From: Cymodocea nodosa
Lineage: Eukaryota > Streptophyta > Magnoliopsida > Alismatales > Cymodoceaceae
Direction of reading: 5' to 3'
Assembly (NCBI GenBank): GCA_036874045.1
Contig: CM072335.1
Span: 2,066,001-2,130,000 of the forward strand
Length of the DNA: 64,000 nt
Shown: piece after piece, positions 30,101 through 41,114 of the stretch
Layout: each line of letters begins with the position of its first letter
Position numbering within the stretch: the first letter of the stretch is position 1
Translations under genes and position numbers: made by a program
Notes under the pieces: generated by a model
Seen by the model: only the letters and a program-made list of their open reading frames with translations
What the model was told of the DNA's origin: nothing
Database searches by the model: none

Positions 30101-31270
30101 TCCATCTTCTTCTTTTTTATTTCATCTGAAAGGTTAGATGCAAAAGAAGAAATTAACTAAGATGGTCATGGTGTGACAGGAGATAGGACGGTCTAGATAT
30201 TAATTCCCAATTTGACCACTACTTTAGACGTTTCTGTATTGTAAATTTCATGACCGAAGGATCGACCAGCCAAGGCCCAAGGCTAGTGGTAGTCCCGTGG
30301 AAAGTGGAAAAAACCCATGAGTTATGTTGATATCATATAATGTTCATTTTTTGCATGCATGATTTAGATCATTGACTGCTAGAAGCATATTACGTATTTT
30401 AATTATTTCACGTATTGTCAGAAGCATAGTTAGTGAGCCGGCCGGTTTCCTCCACCGGGAAGCATATCCTGCATGGTATCATATAAGCTCTGGTTTAATT
30501 TTCATTTAAACAATGCAAGATTGTTTTCAACGTTCTGTATAAATTTACTTTAATATCGTGTAAAAATTTTAATTTAAAATTAATTAACGATGAATAGAAG
30601 AGATTAACATATAAGTCGATTATTTTCAACATATTTATTTAAGACTATTTCCAACGTATCGAGATTAATCTGATATATACACGTATTAGCCACAACTAAT
30701 AATTAGTTCTAAGAAGTAACTGAATTAGTTATTACTAATGCGATCACTTGTTTTTTTTGAAAAGTAGATTCATATTGTAATGAGTACACATCTTCATCAA
30801 TTTCGAAAGTAAATAAATAAATAGTGGAAGTTAGTTAGGATCATACGCGTAAGCAAATACTAAAGCACGCGATTTGCGTCCTCTTGTCGTTGACTGGTCG
30901 CACTTTTGTAGTCGGTGAATCCTCCTCTTCATTCCATCTTGAGTTGAAATTTCAAAGTTCGAGTATATTTATTTACCTGATTTAAAAAAAAGTACTCGTT
31001 GGTGTATTATAATAATAAGAAAGAGGGGTGGAATAATTGGGACTTAATTATCTGGGCTAATGGATCTTAGTTAATTTGAAGTTGAAATTTCATAGAATAT
31101 ACAAGTATATTTAACCGGCCACCATATACAAAACATCAACGAAACGTAAATATCTGAGAAGAGTTATGGTCATTACAACGATTAAGAAAATGAGGGTAGG
31201 AATGCAATAGACAGCCACGAGAAGAATTCCCAAACGAACGTCCACTGACATCCTCCTCTCTCTCTTTCTT
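30101..31270. other. Intergenic DNA upstream of LOG
   Basis: No gene or clear repeat is visible. Short GC patches occur (a GCCGGCCGG near 30440). It may contain LOG regulatory sequence. Confidence 0.4.
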
Positions 31271-31276
31271 TCTGAA

Positions 31277-31414
31277 GTCAGTCAGTCAGTCAGTCAATCA
31301 ATCCGGAATTTTTGAGTCGAATGTCTTGTCCTGAGATAGATAATTAATGGTTCGTCCAACCATCATTTGGTTCTTTCCTTCGAAAAGGTCGGTCGGTCGG
31401 TCGGTCGGTCGGTC
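31277..31414 (+). repeat. Two tetranucleotide microsatellites in the LOG upstream region
   Basis: (GTCA)x5 at 31277-31296 and (GGTC)x7 at 31387-31414, about 90 bp apart and 420-560 bp before the LOG start codon. Confidence 0.9.
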
Positions 31415-31680
31415 TCACCTCACGGATCGCCGTGCGCACATGGTCGCCTTTGAACGCCGGCCGGGCGACAAATTCCCGTTCGCTGAACGGGATCTGTACG
31501 TTATATATATTTCATCCATGGATATCGAAGATAGTAATAATAATAATATCACGACACGTACGAAAATTATTCAAATTAAAATGCGGAAATGTATGGAATT
31601 CATCTTGTGGGGGCCGGAAGGTGGGTGTAGCTGGAATCTTCCTTAATTTGTTCGCTGTCGCCATGCACACCGGTTCTAGT

Positions 31681-31687
31681 TATTTAA
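31681..31687 (+). promoter_or_regulatory. TATA-like box of LOG
   Basis: TATTTAA about 150 bp upstream of the LOG ATG at 31837. The pyrimidine-rich stretch at 31760-31800 downstream would fit a leader. The assignment is positional only. Confidence 0.35.
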
Positions 31688-31836
31688 GAAGACAAAAGGT
31701 CATCACGGACTCATAGCGAGAGTGGACTGTTTGCCTCTAATTTAGGAATTTTCCATTGTCTTGTGTTGTCTTCCCCCGTTTCTCTTTCGTCCCAGTTTCT
31801 AGCTTCACCTGATCTCTGTGTGCGTGTCATTCAAGC

Positions 31837-33057
31837 ATGGGAAGAAGCAAGGGAAAAAATGCGGTGGGAAAGGGAGAGAGGATGCTGAGGAGAGTATGTG
31901 TCTTCTGTGGAAGTAGATCAGGAAGCAGGGCTTCATTTACTGAGGCAGCCCTTGAACTTGGTCAAGAACTGGTGAGAATCAATGTGGAACTACATAATTG
32001 GAAGCATAGATGGTCGTTGATTGATTAACGGGTTTTGTTTCTTCACATATATATGTGTATGAATACATCTGTCTTCATTAATTTTGTTCACAGGTTAAGA
32101 GCAAGATTGATCTGGTGTATGGTGGTGGAAATGTAGGCTTGATGGGTTTGATCTCTCAGACTGTTCATAGTGGTGGACGTCACGTTCTTGGGTAGATATA
32201 TTTGTACCATTAATCTGGTTGCACTTCTTTAATTTGATAGTCTTATATCACGTTATCCTACTGGCTAATCGATTCTTTAATTAATTTGCTTTCCCTCATA
32301 TATCACCACAGGATCATCCCTAGATTTCTCCAGTCTCTTGAGGTGAGACGTGGTTTGTCACAGTCTTAATTAGAGTACTGCTTTAACATATGTGGTACAT
32401 TAAAGATGAATATTTCTAAAAACGAAGGGGTCAATTATTATTGATCTGATCAGTTCTGAAGAAATTAATATGATAAATGCAGATCCTAGGAGAGACCAAT
32501 GGCGAGGAGAAACTTGTGGAGGACATGCACCAGAGAAAATCAGAAATGGCCAAGCTTGCAGATGCCTTCATTGCCCTCCCTGGTTATTAATTTTGTTAAC
32601 TTCTTATTTGACTGATTCCAATATCTTAGAATTCGATCTCCTGCTCATGGATAATTATTAATCTTCCTAGCTTCCGCTAATTCCCAGGTGGGTATGGAAC
32701 CATGGAAGAACTTTTGGAGATGATAACATGGTCTCAACTTGGAATACATGATAAACCAGTACGTACGTTGGTCCTATTGCTTTAATTCGAACATGTTTGT
32801 TTTAACTTAATTTCGTCAAGATTCTTAATTAATTTGGTCGCGAGCAGGTGGGTTTACTGAACGTAGACGGGTATTACAACGATCTGCTTGCCTTGTTCAA
32901 CAAAGGAGTGGAAGAAGGATTCATAGAAGCAGCGGCCAAGAGAATTGTTGTGTCGGCAGGTAGCGTGCGGGAACTGATGAGGAAAATGAAGTCCAGAAGC
33001 ACGGACGATGTACTGGTAGAGAAGAAAACATGCACAAAGAGGAAAAGCAGGTCGTAG
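31837..33057 (+). CDS. LOG: Cytokinin riboside 5'-monophosphate phosphoribohydrolase (LOG)
   Basis: Cleaves cytokinin nucleotides directly to the active free base plus ribose 5-phosphate; cytosolic/nuclear enzyme controlling local cytokinin activity. Exons: 31837-31971, 32094-32191, 32312-32342, 32483-32582, 32688-32758, 32848-33057; all junctions are GT-AG and in phase, 214 aa, a normal LOG length. Motifs: [11 protein letters not shown] near the N-terminus, [16 protein letters not shown], and the signature PGGYGTMEE at residues 121-129, which holds the catalytic and nucleotide-binding residues. These are followed by [20 protein letters not shown] and EEGFI. The start at [10 protein letters not shown] is favoured; a second in-frame Met16 precedes the conserved core. 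The C-terminus ([11 protein letters not shown]) is basic and variable, as usual in the family. The gene converges on the SMR gene downstream. Confidence 0.95.
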
Positions 33058-33439
33058 ACGTGCAACATATTTCATATCAAATGCATTGATATTATTATTA
33101 TTATGTAATTATACTGTTGATTGATTGGATGGATGGCAACAAGCAAACAAATTAATTAAGATGTGCTGAGTTTTTGATTAATTGCTCTTATACATGATGT
33201 GTGCACCATGACATGGCATTAAATGCTGCAACCTTTGGAGGTAGACAAATACTAGATGAAAGTTAATTTTAAAATTAATCGACGGTGAAAGAATGAAATC
33301 CCTTGGATTCTCTCTTGCCCAAAACCCAATATACGCTCCTGAACGGACACCCACGACCGACTTCCCCCGTCCACTCCGGGACAGCAGAGGCCCGGCCGCC
33401 TCTGTGCATCCACCGCTACCTTCCGACGTCCAATTAATT

Positions 33440-33945
33440 CATTGTGATGGATCTTAGCCCCAGATGTCGCGCGCAAACGAGCAGAATCACAGAACCACGA
33501 AGCCTCGACGAGAGGAGATGCTTTACGTGGAGACAAACCAACATGAGCAGTGGTGCAGCAGTTGTACTGCGCGGCCTTCATCTACGACGACGTCGAATAC
33601 GAAGTGGTGTCCCAGAAATCACGTGCTACATGCGTGCCTGTCGGCCCATGTAAACCATTATTAATTTTTCAGGTAAGTGGGGCTTGTTCGGATAATTCAT
33701 TGGTAATATTCGGTATTATTATATATCGAGGTTGGAGGTGGTGGTCTGCAAGCATTTCATATAATTAAGTTTTATCAGTGTTTTCAGCTTTCAGAATGAC
33801 GAGATCGCACCGTTTGCTTTAGAACAATATTGCATGTTATGATCGATGATGAGCTTAGCGCTGAGGAAATGAATCCAACCCCGGCCGAAAAAGCCAAAGC
33901 AGAAGAGGAATTAAAGGCCACGGAACAAATAGGAGGTCAGTGGTG
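33440..33945 (+). other. Unrecognised coding-like segments between LOG and SMR
   Basis: The sequence is GC-richer than its surroundings and has two coding-like stretches. The first (about 33550-33673) reads QLYCAAFIYDDVEYEVVSQ and onward, and ends at a perfect donor, TTTTTCAG|GTAAGT. The second (about 33838-33942) reads MIDDELSAEEMNPTPAEKAK, then a Glu/Lys-rich tail ending in a stop. I could not join them into one convincing reading frame and do not recognise a family. The IYDDVEYEV run is faintly like the opening of chromatin BAH domains, but that is weak. It could be a decayed gene fragment or chance. Confidence 0.25.
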
Positions 33946-34196
33946 ATCCCACCGAAAGAAGCCATGCAAATCAATTAATCAACTACTACCTTTGAATTAA
34001 TATATACATATTTTATATGTACAATCTGGCTCTGCGAACTTTTCCTCCTGCAGGTCGAAGGCGGCACAACAAAACCAAAGTGATGATATATATATTTGAT
34101 AAACCACAACGATCAATCAAAAGCAGGAAGCAAATCCCAACTTGTCGGTACATCGATCTTCACTGATTAATCGATTAAGTTTCGGAATGAGAGACA

Positions 34197-34529
34197 TCAC
34201 GCAAACATGCCTGATAAAAGAAACAGCTCCACCTCTGGAGAAGTGAAGAATGTGACGGACGTTCTGTTGGAGGAGCAACCGTTCACCGACGGCGGGGGCC
34301 GACGTTTCATCGGAGCCGGTGGGCACGACGGCAACTCTGGTATTCGGGAGCTCTCCCTTTTTGGAGTGGAGCAGTCTACGGCGCCTATGGTCGACGACTG
34401 TCCATCGCCACTTTTCCACTCCGTCGAGTTGCTTGCGCTGGATTCCACCTCCTCCACGGCCAGCCTTTGTTTCTTCCTATGAACACCCCGTCGCCAGAGT
34501 TGGGTCTTTCTCTTTCTACCCCGTGCCAT
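34197..34529 (-). CDS. SMR: SIAMESE-related CDK inhibitor (SMR)
   Basis: Small plant-specific inhibitor of cyclin-dependent kinases that promotes endoreduplication and cell-cycle arrest; nuclear. Intronless, 110 aa from MARGRKRKTQLW, typical for SMRs (about 80-130 aa). The family core is present: CSTPKRESSRIPELPSCPPA, followed by a basic-proline run MKRRPPPS, matching the SMR block C-TP-x-RIP-x-CPPAP-K-RP. The C-terminus FFTSPEVELFLLSGMFA matches the F-F-x-P-[DE]-x-[DE]-L-F tail I recall for SMR6-like members. A basic N-terminus could act as a nuclear signal. The frame stays open upstream to another ATG at 34595, giving 22 extra hydrophobic residues. I prefer the shorter start because the extra stretch looks unlike the family. 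Confidence 0.78.
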   Translation of the reverse strand: MARGRKRKTQLWRRGVHRKKQRLAVEEVESSASNSTEWKSGDGQSSTIGAVDCSTPKRESSRIPELPSCPPAPMKRRPPPSVNGCSSNRTSVTFFTSPEVELFLLSGMFA

Positions 34530-34686
34530 ATCAAATGTACCACCAGCCAAGAAGATTAAAGCCACCCAACTTTTCACCTTCGATCGGCAAAACACAAAAA
34601 TAGGATGATATATATGTATTGATTAATTTTGGCTCATCGTCATCATGATAACCAGTTAGCAGACGACGTTTGTATCCCTACCACCG

Positions 34687-34694
34687 TTTATATA
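34687..34694 (-). promoter_or_regulatory. TATA box of the SMR gene
   Basis: TATATAAA on the minus strand, about 160 bp upstream of the preferred SMR ATG (34529) and about 92 bp from the alternative one. It predicts transcription starting near 34655 with a 5' UTR of about 125 nt. Confidence 0.55.
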
Positions 34695-34699
34695 CATAC

Positions 34700-36287
34700 C
34701 CCTTCGATCAGACTGAAGCTCCTGCTTTCTACCTGAACGTTGAAAACATCAAACCAAAAGTTCAGGATCATGTAGAAAGACAGAGGCAGGGAAAACAACA
34801 ACAAGCAGTAGTTTCACCACGAACTACTACTAAAAGCCCTGCATATGCAAGATGACAAGAAGGCGCAATGTTTAACAGAGACCCGTGGGAATAGCTACTC
34901 CATCTACCAGCCCAAGACTAGAAGAAAGCCTCCATTGAAGAACCCTCGACTACCTCACAGAAGAACTTTGGCAGCAGAAGCAGACGATACCAGAGCCGCA
35001 TTGAGAACGGCACCCACCTGGAAGAGAGTCGGGGCGGGCGTGCGTGTCTATGTATATATATATATATAAATAATAAATACTTTTAAAAATAAAACAAAAT
35101 TTTTTAGACGAGTAAAACCACCTATTTATATAATTATTCGTTTAACTTGAAATTAACTGAAAACAAGTGATAAATCTTCTTTTACTGGAGGCCAAGTTTT
35201 TTTTTGCCCCTTACGTCCAAATAAGGCATTACCTCTAACATACCAACTCATTGGTGACCTTTTTTATATTTTCTCTGTTGACAATTAAATCCCAAACTTT
35301 GATATCAAGTAAAAGTTTAACTTAAAATTAATGAACAGTAAATGAAAGATTGTAGTCAAGGAAAGCATCACACTTATGCCTAAACGAAGAGTTAACGTAA
35401 ATAATTAATCATGTTAAAAATAATTAAAGATGGGAAGAGAAAAAATGTCAAGTATATATTAGGACTTGTATCTGATAAACGTAAAAATTAATATTATTGA
35501 AAAGAGTATAAATGAGTAATTAAAGTTTCAGAAAATTTATAAAAAAGTCGCATTAAAATTGTGGCTAATACGCTTCTGTCTTATATATATATATATAATA
35601 ATATGACTCTTGATCTGTGGATGAGTTATGGTACAAGTAATGCTAACCAGACCAAACATTTGTTGGAACTTCTGAAATGTAAAAATCAGTAATGGTCTTA
35701 ATGGAGAGGAGGATTAAACGTTCGATTCTGAGGATTAAAAGTAAAAAAAGGAACATTACAATATTTCTAATTAAGGTTTTTTTTTTATTTGACCACGTAC
35801 AATCAAAGTGTAATATAATTGAATTATATTCTTTATTTATAATATAGTATTTGACTTTTTTGTAAGCATGAACACGGGAATGGTAAAATTAATTCGTGAT
35901 ATAATTTCACAATTAATTTATACTTAGGAAACATTATAATTTAATTAATTAATAAAATATTTTGCATTTAGTGAGCATTAGTAAGATTAATGCTAATCGA
36001 ATATGCCCCCCAGACCTTCGATCATCTTTCAATATATTTCATTTGGATTTGATCTCAATGATTTTTTTCATTCGTTTACAGGCAAAAGAATTAGGCAACC
36101 CATAAATTATATAAAGCCGAACGCTCGTAGCTGTGCTGGTAAAAGCTAATAAAATTAAAAACTTTTTTGTATCAACGATTAATATTTATTTAAATTCAAT
36201 AAATATTTTATAATGTATTTGTAATTATTTAATAATAAGTATAATATAATTGTTTTCTACGCAATTATATATTTTCATACACGGCTG
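34700..36287. other. Intergenic DNA between divergent SMR and hnRNP genes
   Basis: The part at 34700-35040 is GC-richer and may be SMR upstream control sequence; its open frames have no family match. From 35040 on it is AT-rich with short TA repeats (near 35050 and 35585). No gene or clear element was seen. Confidence 0.4.
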
Positions 36288-36294
36288 TATAAAA
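36288..36294 (+). promoter_or_regulatory. TATA box of the hnRNP-like gene
   Basis: TATAAAA at the start of a locally GC-richer segment, predicting transcription near 36320. It supports the leader exon just downstream. Confidence 0.5.
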
Positions 36295-38314
36295 CCCTAT
36301 ATGTTCAGACACGGCAGTCTTTGGATCTGCTGGCTTTCGAGGTCAAAGGGGGGAAGCTAGAAGACGAACGGCGTCGGGTTCCAGATAGAATCGGAGTTCA
36401 ACGCCGTCACATTGAAGGAGCACGGGGAGGAAGGGCAAGTAAACCAGCGATATGTTCTCCAGGTTCCCATCCCCACCCCAAAAATCCCCACGGTTTTTGG
36501 AATAGATTACAGATCTCCTGTTTTTTTTTGCCGTGTTTTTGTTGGTTATTGATCTGCACCAGCGTTTTGTTTTACATCGAAGTGGTCTTTGATTTGGATA
36601 CATTCGACCCATTGTTTGCCCTATTACGGTTTTTTAGAGTTGGAGGGATGGTGGTTTTGCTTTTGGGGGGTTGGTTCGCTGCGAGAAAACTGGAGTCCTT
36701 ACTCGGGAAAATTGGCCCTTGTGAGTTTTGCTAGTACTGAATATGATCATGTTCGCTGCTGCCGAAATCATGACCATACCTGGTTGATGGTTATTGGAAA
36801 ATGCGTGCCTGGTCGTTGGAGCTTATGTTGGGTCGAGATGAATCATGATACACGCGTGTGATTTTGTGGCGGAATGGACAATGGACATGGGAGGGTGTTC
36901 TTTTTCTATATATTTTTAGCTAAGAGATGCTTATCCACGCTGCGGAATTGATGTCTATGAGGGGTTTTCTCTTCTCTTAGCTTTTGAAACTTCAGATATT
37001 TAGCTCAGGCACCTGGTTGTAATTCTGATCTCAGCTAATAGTGAAGAAATAAGAAAAGCTTTGTTATGAGTGAAAAGTAAATTACAAGAAGCTTTTTCTC
37101 TGAAGCATATGGTTATACTACATTGATGAAACCAAACAAGAAAATTGCTTATTGGAGGTGAACATGGATATCATGGAATGATACTGTTTTTCTTTACTTC
37201 ACCTATTTATGTTTACAACTCTTCATATTGTTTGGTTCATAATATATGGAGCGACAATGTTTTACTTATATAATACTCCTACACAGCTAATCAAGTGGTT
37301 GCTTGGGTATCTAGATGTGATAGTCTATTTTGGAAAATGGTAGACACTGCTTCAATTTTCTTACTGAAATACCAAAACATCAAGTGCCTCTTTTAGATAG
37401 GTTTTTTTTTTTTTTTTTTTTTCATTTCCAGTGGTTTGTATTGGTGAATTTCTGCCAGAAATGTGTAAAATTTACTTGTTTGAAGGACTTGATTGGTGGA
37501 AAATTTTTTTAGGGGGTTCAAAGACCTAGTGGATTATAGAAGCTCATCCTTGAGCCAATGCTTTTGGAAATTTAGGATTTTTTAAACATAAGCTCTCTAT
37601 AAATATACATTTCCTACATCATGAATTCAGAATTTCCTTTTACATGCTCATAAATATTGCCAATTACATATATGGCACACAATGTAGATAATATAACAAT
37701 GTTGGAATCTAGCAGTTTACTTTTTTGGGCAGTAAGCAGAAATGACATTAAAATTGGGAGAACCAAATAGGTTGTGTACGCAGTCTGTAGACAGACCAAT
37801 ATCAGAATAGTAAGTCTGTATTTCAGAAGCCCTACGATAAGTAGATGGAAATTTACCAAAAAGAATGCACTCAGGCATGAAGAAAGAAATCAAACTTCAA
37901 CTATAAGATTCAGTTCATAATTTTTAGTCTCAACAAGTTCCTTAGAATGTCATCTATATCTTGACCACTCCACATTTATGAATACCATGTTCTTCCACTG
38001 AGTTGAATGTATTGACTGGTCATGAGAATGCTTCTTCCTTTTCAACCATCCACATCAGCAAATACCATGATGTAACATCAGGCAAATATTTTTTCAGCCG
38101 AATATCATGTACCACCTATCCCAAAAGCTCTTGATTCTAAGTTCAACCATTGGATGAACTCCTCTCAAATTTTGTGACCATGGAGCAATGGTAGGGAATG
38201 CAAAAAATATCTAACTGTTAAGTGCCACTAATCCTCTTTGTAGAATAGAAAAATGAGAGAGACTGTCACTACTTGTGGGGGACACTGCCTGGAAATAGTG
38301 TTTACACAGTAAGA

Positions 38315-39135
38315 TAAGATACATAACTTCTAATGTAGGATTATTATTCTAACCCCTAATTAAGGATCCATTATTATATCGTTTATTTACCCACTCAAGC
38401 TTGAACATCCATGGCTGCATTTGGAAAAACGTTTGATTTTACAGGTTTTTCAGAAGAGATAGCTTATTTTTCAGAAGTAATACTGTTTACAATTTTTTGG
38501 TGGTTTTTATGCAAATACAAAAACCTATAAGGCCAGTCTTAAAAACTTAGAAAAGCGTTTCAACAGCTTTTCTATAAGCTGACTCTTATCAGCTCTTTGA
38601 AAAACCCAATTTAGGAAAATTTTCAAAATATGAAATACGTTTTTTACAATTTCAAAATCTATTAACTAAAATATGATACTGTTTTACATATTATTTCAAA
38701 ACCACTTTCAGTGGGATATATTATTTAAAAATATATTTCAAAATCTAGTAAAAATTAAATACTGGAAAACATGTTTTTTTAGTCCATTTCAAAATTTCAG
38801 TTCTCTGCAATAAATAAAAATCTGGAACAAATGATTACATTATTTTTTGATTCCTGATTTTTTCCTGGTGTTTCCTATATAACATAATACTAACTGATTT
38901 AATTATTAATTATGATGTCATTGGCTCAACTGGTCCAAGTGACCAGTTGAACCCATGAACAGCCACCCCTTCACTCCACCTGGTCAATGTTTGATCCAAT
39001 CTTGAAACATTGGATTATATAATGGGTCAGATGTACAACTTCTAATGTGAGACTATTATCCTAATCTTTTAATAAATGATTCATGTAAGGATCCATTACT
39101 TTTAAGTACCCATGTAGTGAGCATGCCTCAAACCC
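38315..39135. repeat. Diverged ~90-bp direct repeat pair flanking ~620 bp
   Basis: Copy A (about 38320-38413) and copy B (about 39031-39128) share AACTTCTAATGT, a GA-TATTAT-CTAA stretch, AAGGATCCATTA and a TACCCA/TTTACCCA end. A pair at this spacing could be termini of a small, very old LTR-type element or a simple duplication. No primer-binding site was identified. Confidence 0.4.
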
Positions 39136-39299
39136 TTGATGAGGTAGCTTCCATGAGAAGAATTGCTCTTTAGATAGGACAAGCTGCTCCATATTATGGC
39201 TTGTTTGTGCTTAGAGAATTGAGAGATATGTGGATTTTGCTGTCAAAGGGAATTGTCAGAAGTAAATTCTGGTTGGAATCAACAAAAATTTGAAAGCAC

Positions 39300-40235
39300 A
39301 GAAAGTAATTTTTATTAACGAACTTTCCTGTCATTTATGCCTGTTTAGGGATTCAAAATGAGATCTCACGTTGGTGGATCTCTAAGAAAACACTATACTG
39401 CTCACGTTGTCAACATGTGTCAATGAGTGAAACCACTGAGTTGGGCTCAGCCACAATGGTCCCACCAAAACCTAATCCAACTTCCAGCCCTTATTATGCC
39501 AATACCAACCTAGATTCATACCTAACCACATCCACAACCTCCAAAATATCCCTCCGAATAGTTGACATCCTCACCATATAGGAACCAAAAAGATCAACTA
39601 GTTCTCAATACCATTTACCAATGATTACATGCATGAATTGCCATGGATCAGTTTGACCTTCAGATTTATGTAGTCTCTAGGTATATGTTCCTACAAAGAA
39701 ATTTCCTTGAGCCAAGACTGCCTTCCAATTTTGCTCTACATGCTCTGATCTAGGCTGTCACATGAAATCCCATTGGGTGGTCCTTCTTGCCACCCTTTCA
39801 CAGAAATTGTATGTCAATCAACTCTAGTTACTTTCAATCCCAACAAGGATTCTAATGATTGGTAGATAGCATATGGGAAGATTTGAGAACATTAGGAAAT
39901 TAGTCTCATCTTGACTTCAAAAGATAGAAACTAATTAGCCTTGCTCAAAGTGATCAGCCACAGGTTGCCCATCTTTGGCAAATCCTAACCTTAAACCCTA
40001 ACCAAATATTTGATTAGAAAATATTTGATTTTGTATTTCATGAAATCTGCTTGCCTTTGAAAATCTGTCTGCCCCTACATCAACAATTGTAAACTTGTGA
40101 AAGTTGTCCTCTAACCTAGAGATCACACCACAACTGCAACGAGAAAAATAAGTTCACATAATCATTCTTGGCACCACAAAATTGGCAATTTGGCGTAATA
40201 GGAAACAAATGTGTTGTTGGGATGTTGTTAAGTGT
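39300..40235 (-). mobile_element. L1-type LINE remnant in the hnRNP leader intron
   Basis: On the minus strand near 40130-40215 the translation NCQFCGAKNDYVNLFFS resembles the zinc-binding domain downstream of plant L1 reverse transcriptases (C-x2-C...HLFF). The following sequence remains partly open but is broken by stops. The boundaries are approximate and no poly(A) tail or target-site duplication was fixed. Confidence 0.4.
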
Positions 40236-41090
40236 GGTACGATGTAGAAGCCCTACTTGACACACAACCTCAATTACAATCACATTTCAAATGCTTTATA
40301 CACACAACATGCACACACAAAAGTAAACTCATGGCAGTTCACGATGGTATAACGAGAATCTCTTGAAATAACCCCATAAAATTTTCCAATTTTGTTATAT
40401 TTGATGAGGTATAATGATTTCTGATAGTTGATTCATTGACTAGAGGGTGAGCCTTTGCATAATAGTAATGATGGTTTATTGTGATCTAGATAGAGGTGAT
40501 GAATTCCAATACTAAAAGAAACAATTTCTCTAATTATGGAGGTAAGGTTATGTATGTATAATTAGACCTTCTCCAAACCTCATATTAGTAGAAGTTTTGC
40601 GTATTGGGCTTGCCCTTTAGCTTTCTTCCATTTTTTCCTAGATTTTTTTTAATATTAAATATTCTAGTCATGGTTTGCACTAAAATATGACATTCTACTT
40701 GCATATCTAATAATAAGAGACCCATATTTAGCTACATATCTCCCTTCTCCATTTCATTTGTTTGCTGATTCCTTCTTTATAAATATTATATATGATTTCT
40801 CTATATTGTACCCCATCCATCGGCAAGGAACTAATAAATATAAGTATATATGCTCCTTGAAAGCTGTGCTGGAAATTAAAATGGTACGCAAATACATTGT
40901 GGTATGCCCTGTTTGATATTTTTTTCAAAAGCTGGATATCTTGCTAGAAATCTATGCATTTAGCAAAACAAGTTGCACCTCACTTTCTGCATTTAAATTC
41001 ATTTTTTACCCTCTCCTTATGCTGATATGATTATTCTCCGTATTCCTTGAATGATTTTTCGTGTTTTATCTTTGTTAAGGAGGTACTTCG

Positions 41091-41114
41091 ATGGAGGTGA
41101 TGAACGTGAGATGA
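41091..41114 (+). promoter_or_regulatory. Upstream ORF overlapping the hnRNP start codon
   Basis: ATG at 41091 opens a 7-codon frame (MEVMNVR) whose TGA (41112-41114) overlaps the main ATG (41111-41113) as ATGA. It is the first ATG of the predicted mRNA if the leader exon is right. Its start context is weak (T at -3), while the main ATG has G at -3. This arrangement would allow leaky scanning or termination-reinitiation. Confidence 0.5.

Larger units (their letters stand above)
36320..41110 (+). other. 5' UTR exon and long leader intron of the hnRNP-like gene
   Basis: Proposed leader exon about 36320-36438 (donor GGCAA|GTAAAC; alternative donor CTCCAG|GTTCCC near 36467). No ATG occurs in 36320-36438. 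The intron of about 4.6 kb ends at the acceptor TTGTTAAG|GAG (exon from 41080) or at GGAG|GTAC (exon from 41083). Such long leader introns are common in plant RNA-binding protein genes. The intron holds a 21-T run at 37402-37422, a diverged repeat pair and an L1-like remnant. Exon limits are inference from consensus. Confidence 0.45.

Noticed and set aside
34530-34595. Longer SMR start adding 22 residues
   Set aside because: The added residues are hydrophobic and unlike SMR N-termini; kept only as an alternative.
36301-36317. ATG with M-F-R-H-G as the N-terminal exon of the hnRNP-like protein
   Set aside because: It looks like the family N-terminus I recall, but no GT donor there joins in frame to the downstream exon, and it lies only about 7 bp after the predicted TATA box.
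36321-36734. 137-codon open frame in the hnRNP leader region
   Set aside because: It starts without an ATG and runs across predicted splice donors into T-rich intron sequence; no protein family.
38400-38660. Possible hAT-type element around GCATTTGGAAAAACG
   Set aside because: Arms pair only weakly, and no target-site duplication could be defined.
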